Assembly: GCA_050730675.1 (NCBI GenBank)
Contig: JBOHNM010000137.1
Span: 1 to 11,290 of the forward strand
Length of the DNA stretch: 11,290 nt
Reading direction: 5' to 3'
Origin: JBOHNM01 sp050730675
GTDB taxonomy: Bacteria; Planctomycetota; Phycisphaerae; Phycisphaerales; UBA1924
Shown piece by piece: positions 1-8,538 of this stretch (positions within the stretch are counted from its first letter, which is position 1; the number at the start of each line of letters is the position of its first letter). A program made the position numbers and the translations under genes. The notes beneath the pieces are model-generated. The model was not told where the DNA came from. It did not search any database and saw only the letters and a list, made by a program, of their open reading frames with translations.

Positions 1-1
1 G

Positions 2-250
2 TTCGAGCTTGCCCACGGCGCGCTGGGCATCTCCGGCGGGGGCGACGTCGAGACCAACCCGAGCGAGCCCTCCGGCCGCCAAGCCAAGCGCGAGCAGTTC
101 ACGGTCTACATCGACGCCCCAGCTGATCAGCTCGCGCGTGTCCGCCCGGGCGAGCGCGTCAACGTTCGCTTCGAGCTGCCGCACCGCAGTGTCGTGGACC
201 AGATCGTGGACCGCGTGCGCCGTACGCTCCAGGGGCGCGTCCACCTGTAG
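2..250 (+). CDS. C-terminal end of a truncated gene, possibly an M50/HlyD-type membrane export protein
   Basis: The reading frame is open from the first bases of the window and stops at TAG 248-250, giving 82 residues of a protein whose start lies outside. The visible part has a Gly/Ser/Glu-rich loop, then a beta-type stretch (FTVYIDAP), then PGERVNVRFEL, and ends in a basic helix (VVDQIVDRVRRTLQGR). A 'PGERVxVRF' strand followed by a short amphipathic tail resembles the end of the barrel-sandwich/adaptor region of HlyD-type proteins and of planctomycete M50 peptidase/HlyD hybrids. That family assignment is from memory and weak. The SecA-like gene begins 22 bases downstream in the same direction, so the two are probably co-transcribed and could act together in export. 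No catalytic motif is visible, so peptidase activity cannot be judged. Confidence 0.6.
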   Translation, partial: FELAHGALGISGGGDVETNPSEPSGRQAKREQFTVYIDAPADQLARVRPGERVNVRFELPHRSVVDQIVDRVRRTLQGRVHL

Positions 251-272
251 CTGCCCCCTCCGGCAGACCCAC

Positions 273-2273
273 ATGACACAGGCCCTCACCCGCTACAACG
301 CGCTCTACAGCTCCCTGCGGGCGCGGGCCAAACGCGAGGCGCCGCTCAACGCGGTCGATCGCTTCACCGCCACGCTCGCCCTGCGCGTCCGCGCCCGGCG
401 CACGTCGCTCGGCTGGCTCCGCAAACAGGCGGAGCTGATCGACGCCGCCGAGCCCGAGATCAAGAACTACTCGGAGGCCGCGCTCGACGATGCCGTCACG
501 CGCACACGCGAAGTCTTCATCCGCGGACACGCGGACGACGAGACTGTCCGGCGCGGCTTTGCGCTCGTGCGCGAGATCGCGCGGCGCGACACCGGGCAGG
601 AGGCCTATCTCGTCCAGCTCATCGGGGCACTGGCGCTCTACCACGGGCGCATCATCGAGATGCTTACCGGCGAGGGCAAGACGCTGACAGGCTCGATCGT
701 CGCGCCGCTCATCGCCTGGCGGCGCCGTCATCTGCACGTGCTCACCGTCAACGACTACCTTGCCTCGCGCGATGCCGAGAGCCGCGCGGGGATCTACAAG
801 CGCTGCCACCTCGAGTGCGGTGCGATCGTGCAGGAACTCGACGGTCCTTCGCGCTTCCGTGTCTACGCGATGCCCATCGTCTACGGTACGCCCAAGCAGA
901 TCACCGCCGATTTCCTGCGCGATCAGATCCGGCTTGGCGCAACCCGCTCGGCGTGGACCGGCCGACGCTCGCTGCTCGATGCCGCGAATGCCGATTTCAA
1001 TTCGCTGCAGTCGGGCACGATGATCCCCGGCCTGCACGCGGCGCTGGTGGACGAGGCCGACGCGGTGCTGATCGACGAGGGCGTAACGCCGCTGATCATC
1101 GCCCAGTCGCGCCGTGCCGACGACATGGCGCCGGTCTACGCGCGGGCCGCCGTTATCGCCGGGGCGCTCAAGCCGAAGATCGATTTCCAAGCCGATGTGC
1201 TCCGCCGCCGCGTGGACCTCACCAAGTCCGGCATCCACCACGCCCGCCGCCTTATCACCGATTGCCCCGAGCCGATCTGGCGGGCCGATCGCCGCGCGCT
1301 CGAGCTCATCCGCCAGGCCCTCGTCGCCGGTCACTGCTACAAGAAGGGTGCGCACTACCTCATCGCCGACGGGCGCATCGTCATCGTCGATGAGTACACC
1401 GGGCGCGTGCTGACCGACCGCAACTGGGAGCACGGTCTCCACCAGGCCGTGGAGGCCAAGGAAGGCGTCGAGGTCACTGCCGACCGCGAGACCCTCGCCC
1501 GCCTGAGCTTCCAGCGGTTCTTCCGGATGTACCCCTTCCTCTGCGGCATGACCGGCACCGCCGCCGATGCCACCGGCGAGATGGTCCGCACGTACCTCCG
1601 CCCCGTGTCGGTCATCCCCACCAACCGCCCCGTGGCCCGCGAGCAGTGGCCCACGCGTGTGTTTCGTTCATCGGAGGCCCGCTGGAGCGCCGTTGTCGAG
1701 TCCATCGCCGCGCTCCACCGCCAGGGGCGCCCCGTCCTCGCCGGCACGCGGTCGGTCTATGCCAGCGAGCTGCTCTCGACCAAACTTGCCGAGCGCAACC
1801 TCACGCACAAAGTGCTCAACGCCAACTTCGACAAGGACGAGGCTTCGTTGATATCCAACGCCGGTGAGGCCGGCGCGATCACCGTCGCCACCAACATGGC
1901 CGGGCGCGGCACCGACATCCTGCTCGATCACGAAGCGCGCCAGGCTGGCGGTCTGCACGTGCTGCTCACGGAAATGCACGGGGCCAAGCGCATCGACCGC
2001 CAGTTCATCGGGCGCGCCGGCCGCCAGGGCGATCCCGGATCTGCGCAGATGTTCCTGAGTCTCGAGGATGAACTCGTCAAGCTTCACACCCCCCGCGCGG
2101 CGCTCGTCTTCCGCGGCTCATCCAGCGGCGAGGAACTCAAGGGCAAACGCCTGCGGCTTGCCCGGGCCCTCTTTCGTTTCGCTCAGCGCCGCTCCGAGGC
2201 GCGGGACCGGCGCAATCGCGCTGAGGTTCTCAAGCAGGATGACTGGATTGAGAAGCACCTGCCGGGGACGTGA
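273..2273 (+). CDS. SecA-like preprotein translocase ATPase, C-terminally shortened paralogue
   Basis: The 666-residue product has clear SecA signatures. These are the QLIG motif before nucleotide-binding domain 1, Walker A TGEGKT (132-137) followed by HVLTVNDYLASRDAE, Walker B written DEAD (260-263; SecA normally has DEVD), a preprotein-crosslinking region ending in VDEYTGR (about 372-378), GMTGT (425-429), the ATNMAGRGTDI segment, and GRAGRQGD (580-587; usually GRSGRQGD). Housekeeping SecA is about 800-950 residues. This protein stops soon after the RxAQRRxEARxxxxR helix that opens the helical scaffold, so the rest of the scaffold, the helical wing and the Cys/His zinc tail are absent. The usual ARTPLIISG segment reads GVTPLIIAQ. 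The start at 273 is the first ATG after the upstream stop, and the SecA-like sequence begins there. The frame is open further upstream, but that part overlaps the previous gene and is not SecA-like. I infer an accessory export ATPase rather than the essential SecA. Confidence 0.9.
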   Translation: MTQALTRYNALYSSLRARAKREAPLNAVDRFTATLALRVRARRTSLGWLRKQAELIDAAEPEIKNYSEAALDDAVTRTREVFIRGHADDETVRRGFALVREIARRDTGQEAYLVQLIGALALYHGRIIEMLTGEGKTLTGSIVAPLIAWRRRHLHVLTVNDYLASRDAESRAGIYKRCHLECGAIVQELDGPSRFRVYAMPIVYGTPKQITADFLRDQIRLGATRSAWTGRRSLLDAANADFNSLQSGTMIPGLHAALVDEADAVLIDEGVTPLIIAQSRRADDMAPVYARAAVIAGALKPKIDFQADVLRRRVDLTKSGIHHARRLITDCPEPIWRADRRALELIRQALVAGHCYKKGAHYLIADGRIVIVDEYTGRVLTDRNWEHGLHQAVEAKEGVEVTADRETLARLSFQRFFRMYPFLCGMTGTAADATGEMVRTYLRPVSVIPTNRPVAREQWPTRVFRSSEARWSAVVESIAALHRQGRPVLAGTRSVYASELLSTKLAERNLTHKVLNANFDKDEASLISNAGEAGAITVATNMAGRGTDILLDHEARQAGGLHVLLTEMHGAKRIDRQFIGRAGRQGDPGSAQMFLSLEDELVKLHTPRAALVFRGSSSGEELKGKRLRLARALFRFAQRRSEARDRRNRAEVLKQDDWIEKHLPGT

Positions 2274-2337
2274 GCGGTGCCTTGGCCGGGTGGCCAAACC
2301 TGATGCCAACTTGTCGCCATTGCGGTACGCTCTCCAC

Positions 2338-4530
2338 ATGCTCCACCGACTCGCCGCTGCGCTGACCGCTCTCGTCTTCGCCACGCCTGTCCTCGCCGCA
2401 ACTCCCGACGTCGCCCCGCTTCTCGAAGGCGTCACGGAGATCGCCGCTCCCGGCAGCCCCGGCTCGCTCGCCGTCATGAACGACCACGCGGCGGCGGTCA
2501 TCGCCGGCAAGGCCGACAAGGACCTGCTCGCCCCGGTGGTGCTCGCCGCGCAGTGGGAGAAGGGTCGCATTGTCGCCTTCGGCCACTCCGGCTACCTCGA
2601 TGCGGACACCGCTGCCAAGCTCGACACCACCCGTCTGTTGATCAACGCCATCCGCTGGTGTGCGGGCGGCAAGGCCGACCCGCGGATTCTCATCGCCGCG
2701 GGCAATCTTGGTGAACTGCTCGGCAAATCGGGGTTCACGCAGGTCAGCAAGCTCTCCGGCGACCTGCCCGCCGCTCTCAAGACCGCCGATGTCGTGCTGA
2801 TCGGCGAGCGGGATCTCTCGGATGCCGACCGCGCCGCTCTCACCACGTTCATCATGTCTGGCGGCGGCATCATCGCCGCCCAGACGGGTTGGGGGTGGCA
2901 GCAGATCCACAACGGCGCGGACATGCGCACCAACAACCTCAACCGCTTGCTTCTGCCCGCGGGCGTCAACTGGACCGATGACTTCGCCGGCAAGAGCGGT
3001 AAATCCGGCTTTGCGGTTGGCCCTGCACCGGCCATCCCAAGCCTCCCTGCCGCGCTTGAACTGTTGACCAACTCGGCCGGCAAGGACGCCACGAGGGACC
3101 CGGCACTGAGGCAGGCGGCAGCGAGCGCCACCCACGGTGTCCGATTGCTGCCGCGCGACGACCAGACCATCCGCCCGCGCCTCGCCAAGCTTCTGAAGGA
3201 GCACGAGGCCGCGTTGATTCCTGCCGACAAGAAACCGCTCGGGGCCAAGCAACCCCTCGAACGATTCCTTCTCGCCTTCCAGTTCGATGAACTCCGCGAC
3301 CTGCCGCCAGCGCAGGTCACCGTCCATCCTGCCGCGGCCGGGTTCCCGGGCTCGCCGACAGAGGACGCCAGGCCGGTGACGCGCACCGTCTCAATCGATC
3401 TCTCGGTCCCCGGATGGCACAGCCTTGGGCTCTATGCTCCTGCGGGCAAGGTTGTTACCGTGCAGGCCGCGGGCGAGACCAAGATCGCCAAGAACCTCTC
3501 GGTGCGCATCGGTTGTCACACCGACCACCTCTGGCACCTGCCGTCGTGGAAGCGGGTGCCGGAGATCAGCCGGGCGTGGAAGATGTCCGGTGAAAAGCTT
3601 GACGTCGCCAGTTCCTTCGGCGGCATCGTCTACATCGACGTCCCGGAGAAACTCAAGGGCGAGGCCCGCTTCACCATCTCCGGCGCCGTCGAGTCGCCGC
3701 TCTTTGTTCTCGGCAAGACTTCCGTGGATGAGTGGCAGAGCACGATCCGGGCCGCACCGGGTCCCTGGGCCGAACTGCAGGCGGGCAAGGTCATCGTCGC
3801 CGTGCCGTCCACCGCCATCCGCAACCTGGACGACCCGACCGAGGTCCTCCAGTTCTGGGACAAGATCGTCTCCGCCCAGGACGAACTCGCTTGCACCGCG
3901 GGCGAACGCGCTCGCCCCGAGCGCTACGTCGCCGACATCCAGATCTCCGCCGGCTACATGCACTCGGGCTACCCCATCATGACGCATTTGGATGCCGCGG
4001 ACGACATGGTGCAGGCGGCCAGGCTCAAGGCCGGGCGGTGGGGGCTTTTCCACGAGCTCGGGCACAACCATCAGAATTCCGACTGGACCTTCGACGGCAC
4101 CGGCGAGGTCACGGTCAACATCTTCTCCCTTTACACCTGCGAGACCGTCTGCGGCCTGCCGATGTCCACCGGGCACGACGCTGTTGACAAACGGGCCGAC
4201 CGTGACGCTCGCGCCAAGAAGCACACCGATACCGGCGCTGACTTCAACAAGTGGAAGTCCGACCCGTTCCTCGCTCTAGAGATGTACATCCAGCTCCGCG
4301 AAGCATTCGGATGGGAGACCTTCCACAAGGTCTTCGCCGAGTACAAGGCCTTGCCCAAGGACCAGCGCCCCAAAGGCGACGAGCAGGAGCGCGACCAGTG
4401 GATGGTCCGGTTCAGCCGCGCCAGCGGCCACAACCTCGGCCCGTTCTTCGCGAAGTGGGGGGTCCCGACCAGCCAGGCCGCCCGTGACTCCATCAAGGAC
4501 CTGCCCGGCTGGATGCCGCCCGGCTGGTGA
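2338..4530 (+). CDS. Secreted M60/enhancin-like zinc metallopeptidase with TCAF-like N-terminal region
   Basis: The 730-residue product starts with a good signal peptide: MLHR, a hydrophobic core, then VLA|A with likely cleavage after residue 20. It is therefore probably exported to the periplasm or cell surface. Residues about 30-330 form an alpha/beta region with KGRIVAFGHSGYL and SGGGIIAAQTGWGW, recalling the glutamine-amidotransferase-like N-terminal part of animal TCAF/FAM115 proteins. From about 355 (WHSLGLYAPAGKVVTV) the sequence follows the M60-like domain. The zinc site is HELGH at 572-576 with a downstream Glu at 590, which fits the M60 pattern HEXGHX(8-28)E. M60 enzymes often cleave glycoproteins such as mucins, but the substrate here is unknown. 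The ATG at 2338 is chosen because it gives the signal peptide; the frame is open upstream but there it overlaps the SecA-like gene. The gap to that gene is 64 bases and no clear Shine-Dalgarno sequence precedes the start. Confidence 0.88.
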   Translation: MLHRLAAALTALVFATPVLAATPDVAPLLEGVTEIAAPGSPGSLAVMNDHAAAVIAGKADKDLLAPVVLAAQWEKGRIVAFGHSGYLDADTAAKLDTTRLLINAIRWCAGGKADPRILIAAGNLGELLGKSGFTQVSKLSGDLPAALKTADVVLIGERDLSDADRAALTTFIMSGGGIIAAQTGWGWQQIHNGADMRTNNLNRLLLPAGVNWTDDFAGKSGKSGFAVGPAPAIPSLPAALELLTNSAGKDATRDPALRQAAASATHGVRLLPRDDQTIRPRLAKLLKEHEAALIPADKKPLGAKQPLERFLLAFQFDELRDLPPAQVTVHPAAAGFPGSPTEDARPVTRTVSIDLSVPGWHSLGLYAPAGKVVTVQAAGETKIAKNLSVRIGCHTDHLWHLPSWKRVPEISRAWKMSGEKLDVASSFGGIVYIDVPEKLKGEARFTISGAVESPLFVLGKTSVDEWQSTIRAAPGPWAELQAGKVIVAVPSTAIRNLDDPTEVLQFWDKIVSAQDELACTAGERARPERYVADIQISAGYMHSGYPIMTHLDAADDMVQAARLKAGRWGLFHELGHNHQNSDWTFDGTGEVTVNIFSLYTCETVCGLPMSTGHDAVDKRADRDARAKKHTDTGADFNKWKSDPFLALEMYIQLREAFGWETFHKVFAEYKALPKDQRPKGDEQERDQWMVRFSRASGHNLGPFFAKWGVPTSQAARDSIKDLPGWMPPGW

Positions 4531-4553
4531 CATCTGCACACACTCCGCGCATC

Positions 4554-4574
4554 TTGTTAGGTAGTTACTAACAA
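4554..4574. promoter_or_regulatory. Perfect 7-bp inverted repeat upstream of the M24 peptidase gene
   Basis: TTGTTAG at 4554-4560 and CTAACAA at 4568-4574 are perfect reverse complements separated by 7 bases. The element lies 23 bases after the M60 stop and 40 bases before the M24 start, in an AT-richer patch than the surrounding DNA. A 21-base dyad of this size suits a dimeric repressor site, and it could also form a weak RNA hairpin. I cannot name a regulator. Confidence 0.4.
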
Positions 4575-4595
4575 ACACTCGCATTCCGAGTGTTT
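4573..4595 (+). terminator. 9-bp perfect hairpin, possible terminator or leader structure
   Basis: AAACACTCG (4573-4581) and CGAGTGTTT (4587-4595) pair perfectly around the 5-base loop CATTC. The right arm ends in TTT but is followed by CCCGG, so there is no long U tract. It could terminate the M60 transcript, in either direction since both arms carry an A or T run. However, it ends only 19 bases before the M24 start codon, leaving little room for a separate promoter downstream. A 5'-leader structure or an operator is equally possible. Confidence 0.4.
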
Positions 4596-4600
4596 CCCGG

Positions 4601-4606
4601 TATCAT
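4601..4606 (+). promoter_or_regulatory. Possible -10 box for the M24-accB-accC cluster
   Basis: TATCAT matches the TATAAT consensus at five of six positions and lies 8 bases before the ATG at 4615. No good -35 box is found at the usual 16-18 base spacing. If real, transcription would begin at or almost at the start codon, giving a leaderless message. This would fit the absence of a Shine-Dalgarno sequence there. It is a weak call resting on one short motif. Confidence 0.2.
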
Positions 4607-4614
4607 CCCCGCCC

Positions 4615-5787
4615 ATGCCCGCCACGTTGGCCAAGCCGCGCCGCTCGAGCCGTTCCGCATCCGCCCGCAAGGCCGGTTCGGCGGGGCCGTTCGCATCACG
4701 GCTCAAGCAGATGGCAAAATTGGCGGTGGACGCGGGCTGTCCGTATTTGCTCATTACCAACCCGCTGGATGTCGGCTACCTGACGGGCTTCCTGGGTGGC
4801 GACTCTTACCTGCTGCTTGGCGGCCGCAAGCCGGTGATCCTGTCGGACCGTCGCTACGAGGAGGAACTGCAGCAGGTTCGGTCTTTGTGCGATATCATGA
4901 TGCGGACGAACCAGTCGTTAATTGAGGCTGTCGCCACGTGCTTGGCGGCTGTTGACGCCTCGAAGCTTGGTGTTCAGGCTGAGTACCTGACGCTGAGCGG
5001 TCGCCAGCAGTTGAGCCTGAAGTGCAAGGGCGTGAAGCTGGTTGAGACGAGCGGCTTGGTCGGCAAGCTTCGGATCGTCAAAGACGAATCTGAGGTCGCG
5101 CTGATCCGCCGGGCGAATGAGATTGGTGAAGAAGCGCTGGAAGCGACGCTCCCGGAGATCGATCGCGAACTGCGCAAGAACGGCGCGGTGAGCGAGGCGG
5201 AGATTGCGGCGATCCTCGAGCACCATATGAAGTCGCGCGGGTCGTCGGTGCCGAGCTTCGAGTCGATCGTCGCCGCAGGGGCGAACGGGTCGCACCCGCA
5301 CTACCGGCCGGGGATGGTGAAGTACAAGCGGAACCAGCCGCTGCTGATCGACTGGGGCGCGACGTACCGGGGCTACCACGGGGACATGACCCGGTGCTTC
5401 TGCTTCGGCAAGTGGCCCGGCAAGATGGCGGAGGTCTACAAGCTCGTGCTGGAAGCGCACCGGCTCGCGGCGGCGGCGCTGGCGCCGGGTAAGAACGGGC
5501 GCGAGATCGATTCGGTTGCCCGCGATTTCCTGACCAAGCACGGGTACGGCCAACAGTTCGCGCACTCGCTCGGCCACGGCATCGGTCTGAACATCCACGA
5601 GGGGCCTCGCCTCGCTCAGCCCGGCGAGCCCGACGTGCTCGTGCCGGGGCACGTTGTCACCATCGAGCCGGGGGTCTATCTCCCCGGTATCGGCGGCATC
5701 CGTATCGAGGACAACTACCTCATCACCACCCGCGGCGCGGAGAACCTCTGCTCCCTGCCCAAAACACTGGAGTGGGCCACACGATGA
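4615..5787 (+). CDS. M24-family Xaa-Pro-type aminopeptidase
   Basis: The product is 390 residues, normal for short bacterial Xaa-Pro peptidases (PepP/YqhT type), which remove N-terminal residues ahead of proline in the cytoplasm. Residues about 27-150 form the creatinase-type N-terminal domain (YLLITNPLDVGYLTGF). Residues about 160-385 form the pita-bread catalytic domain. All five di-metal ligands are visible: D246 (LIDWGA), D257 (GDMTR), H321 (LGHGIG), E351 (IEPGVY) and E365 (RIEDN). H317 before the GHG turn is also present. The first 25 or so residues are a basic Ser/Ala/Arg-rich extension that may be a flexible tail; ATG at 4711 is an alternative start but would cut into the N-terminal domain. 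The stop codon overlaps the accB start (ATGA), so translation of the two is probably coupled. Substrate preference among proline peptidases cannot be read from the sequence. Confidence 0.93.
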   Translation: MPATLAKPRRSSRSASARKAGSAGPFASRLKQMAKLAVDAGCPYLLITNPLDVGYLTGFLGGDSYLLLGGRKPVILSDRRYEEELQQVRSLCDIMMRTNQSLIEAVATCLAAVDASKLGVQAEYLTLSGRQQLSLKCKGVKLVETSGLVGKLRIVKDESEVALIRRANEIGEEALEATLPEIDRELRKNGAVSEAEIAAILEHHMKSRGSSVPSFESIVAAGANGSHPHYRPGMVKYKRNQPLLIDWGATYRGYHGDMTRCFCFGKWPGKMAEVYKLVLEAHRLAAAALAPGKNGREIDSVARDFLTKHGYGQQFAHSLGHGIGLNIHEGPRLAQPGEPDVLVPGHVVTIEPGVYLPGIGGIRIEDNYLITTRGAENLCSLPKTLEWATR

Positions 5788-6302
5788 TGGACATCGCCAT
5801 AGTCAAGCAACTCATCAAGCTCATGGCCGACAACGAGTTGAGCGAACTCAATCTCTCCGACGGGAAGAAGACGGTCTCGCTCAAGCGCGGCGCGAGCACG
5901 GTCATCAACCATCAGCCGACGATCTACGGCGGCGGTGCACCGATGGCCATGGCCCCCGCACCCGCGGGGCAAGCCCCGGCACATGCGCCCGCTGCGGTCC
6001 ATGCCGCGGCGCCAAGCGCCAAGCCCGCGACAGCGCAGGCCGCGGCTGACAGCGAGGCGGGCCTGATCGCGGTGGTTTCGCCGATGGTCGGCACGTTCTA
6101 CGCCGCGGCCAACCCCGACAGCCCCCCGTTCACGGCGGTCGGCAAGGAAGTCGGCCCGGACACGACGGTGTGCCTGATCGAAGCGATGAAGGTCTTCAAC
6201 GAGATCAAGGCCGAGAAGGCCGGCCGCATCGAGAAGATCCTCGTGCAGTCGGGTCAGGCGGTCGAGTACGGACAGAAGCTCTTCCTCATCAAGCCGCTCT
6301 GA
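5784..6302 (+). CDS. accB: Acetyl-CoA carboxylase biotin carboxyl carrier protein (AccB/BCCP)
   Basis: The 172-residue product carries the covalently bound biotin that shuttles carboxyl groups from biotin carboxylase to the carboxyltransferase in the first step of fatty acid synthesis. The N-terminal part (MMDIAIVKQLIKLMADNELS) is the usual AccB helix. Residues about 48-92 form an Ala/Pro-rich flexible linker typical of BCCP. The lipoyl-type domain follows (VVSPMVGTFY), with the biotinylation motif EAMK and acceptor K136, and ends KLFLIKPL. ATG 5784 is chosen because it overlaps the preceding TGA and has GGAG about 11 bases upstream (5769-5772). ATG 5787 is equally possible and GTG 5772 is less likely. 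accC follows after 24 bases, so the pair forms one expression unit. Confidence 0.96.
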   Translation: MMDIAIVKQLIKLMADNELSELNLSDGKKTVSLKRGASTVINHQPTIYGGGAPMAMAPAPAGQAPAHAPAAVHAAAPSAKPATAQAAADSEAGLIAVVSPMVGTFYAAANPDSPPFTAVGKEVGPDTTVCLIEAMKVFNEIKAEKAGRIEKILVQSGQAVEYGQKLFLIKPL

Positions 6303-6326
6303 TCGAACCGCTTCACCCGGACCACC

Positions 6327-7667
<1,341 letters not shown>

Positions 7668-7687
7668 TCACCATCCCGGCGACGGGC

Positions 7688-7694
7688 GAAGGAG
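7688..7694 (+). promoter_or_regulatory. Shine-Dalgarno sequence fixing the GTG start of the FkbM-type gene
   Basis: GAAGGAG lies 8 bases before GTG 7703, a near-ideal spacing. The reading frame is open for a long way upstream, where it overlaps accC out of frame, so this site is the main reason for choosing the GTG start. It stands out because most genes here have no recognisable ribosome binding site. Confidence 0.65.
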
Positions 7695-7702
7695 CGCCAA
7701 GC

Positions 7703-8521
7703 GTGCAGCAGAACTCAGTGGAGCAACTGGCCAAGCACCTGCAGCACTTTGCGGGGCAGGTGACCCAGACTTTCGGCGTCGCGCAGTCGCAGCTCAACAT
7801 GCTGCGGCGGCGGATCGCGGCGGTCGAGGCCCGCGAAAAGCTCGCCGCCGTCGGGCGCAAGCCGCTGTTCCCGGTTGAGTTCCGCTCGCAGTTCGGTGAA
7901 GACGCGACGATCTGGGAGCTGCTCGGCGGCCAGCTCGACGGGTTCTTCATCGAGTGCGGCGCGTTCGACGGGTACAACAGCGCGGTGACGTACGGGCTGG
8001 AGGCGCTGGGGTGGAAGGGCCTGCTGGTCGAGGCGATGCCCAAGTGCAGCGAAGAGTGCCGCCAGCGCCGGCCCAACAGCCGCGTGGTCAACGCGGCGCT
8101 CTCGAAGCGCGGCTCGTCCGGCACGGCGAACTTCACCGTGACCGACGACCAGTACGGCGGGATGCTCTCGTTCCTCGACAAGAATTCGTCGCATGCTCAG
8201 TCCGTCCGGCAGCAGTCGATCCGGACGCGCGAGGTGACCGTGCCGCTGACCACGATGAATGAACTGTTGAAGGATCATTCTGGTCCGATCGATGCCGCGG
8301 TGATTGACGTCGAAGGCGGCGAATTGGACCTGCTCGACGGCTTTGACCTGGTGAAGTACAAGCCGCGGCTGCTGATGCTCGAGGACAACCAGCGCGGGGC
8401 GGATCCGCGCCTGGCCGACTACATGAAGACGCAGCCGTACATCGGTGTCGGCTGGGTGGAGATGAGCCGAATCTATATCCACAAGGAAGAGGAAGCGGTC
8501 ATCGAGCGTGCGAGGTTGTAG
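7703..8521 (+). CDS. FkbM-family methyltransferase with N-terminal coiled coil
   Basis: The product is 272 residues from the GTG start. Residues about 5-50 are rich in Gln, Leu, Ala and charged residues in a helical, probably coiled-coil pattern. From about 60 the sequence follows the FkbM-type SAM-dependent methyltransferase fold: FRSQFGEDATIWELL, then the SAM-binding motif FIECGAFDG (82-90), the acidic end of strand 2 in GLLVEAMP, and the conserved VIDVEGGELDLLDGFDL (D202, E204, E207). FkbM proteins often O-methylate sugars or polyketides, commonly within glycan clusters. The substrate here is unknown. It lies 35 bases after accC with its own ribosome binding site and could be read from the same transcript, though a role in fatty acid synthesis is not implied. 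Its stop codon lies 17 bases from the convergent mannose-6-phosphate isomerase gene. Confidence 0.85.
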   Translation: MQQNSVEQLAKHLQHFAGQVTQTFGVAQSQLNMLRRRIAAVEAREKLAAVGRKPLFPVEFRSQFGEDATIWELLGGQLDGFFIECGAFDGYNSAVTYGLEALGWKGLLVEAMPKCSEECRQRRPNSRVVNAALSKRGSSGTANFTVTDDQYGGMLSFLDKNSSHAQSVRQQSIRTREVTVPLTTMNELLKDHSGPIDAAVIDVEGGELDLLDGFDLVKYKPRLLMLEDNQRGADPRLADYMKTQPYIGVGWVEMSRIYIHKEEEAVIERARL

Positions 8522-8538
8522 TTTTTCGCCCGCTTGCA

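Noticed and set aside
9..272. N-terminal extension of the SecA-like frame by 88 codons
   Set aside because: It is Ser/Arg/Ala-rich, unlike SecA, and overlaps the frame that encodes the plausible tail of the upstream gene.
159..1442. A 427-codon open frame on the minus strand, opposite the SecA-like gene
   Set aside because: It is a shadow of the GC-rich coding strand. The plus strand carries unmistakable SecA motifs through the whole stretch.
2068..2337. N-terminal extension of the M60 protein by 90 codons
   Set aside because: It overlaps the SecA-like gene, is low-complexity, and would bury the clear signal peptide that begins at 2338.
4615..4690. Basic N-terminal stretch of the M24 peptidase as a secretion signal
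   Set aside because: It is Ser/Arg/Ala-rich without a hydrophobic core or twin-arginine motif, so no export signal is supported.
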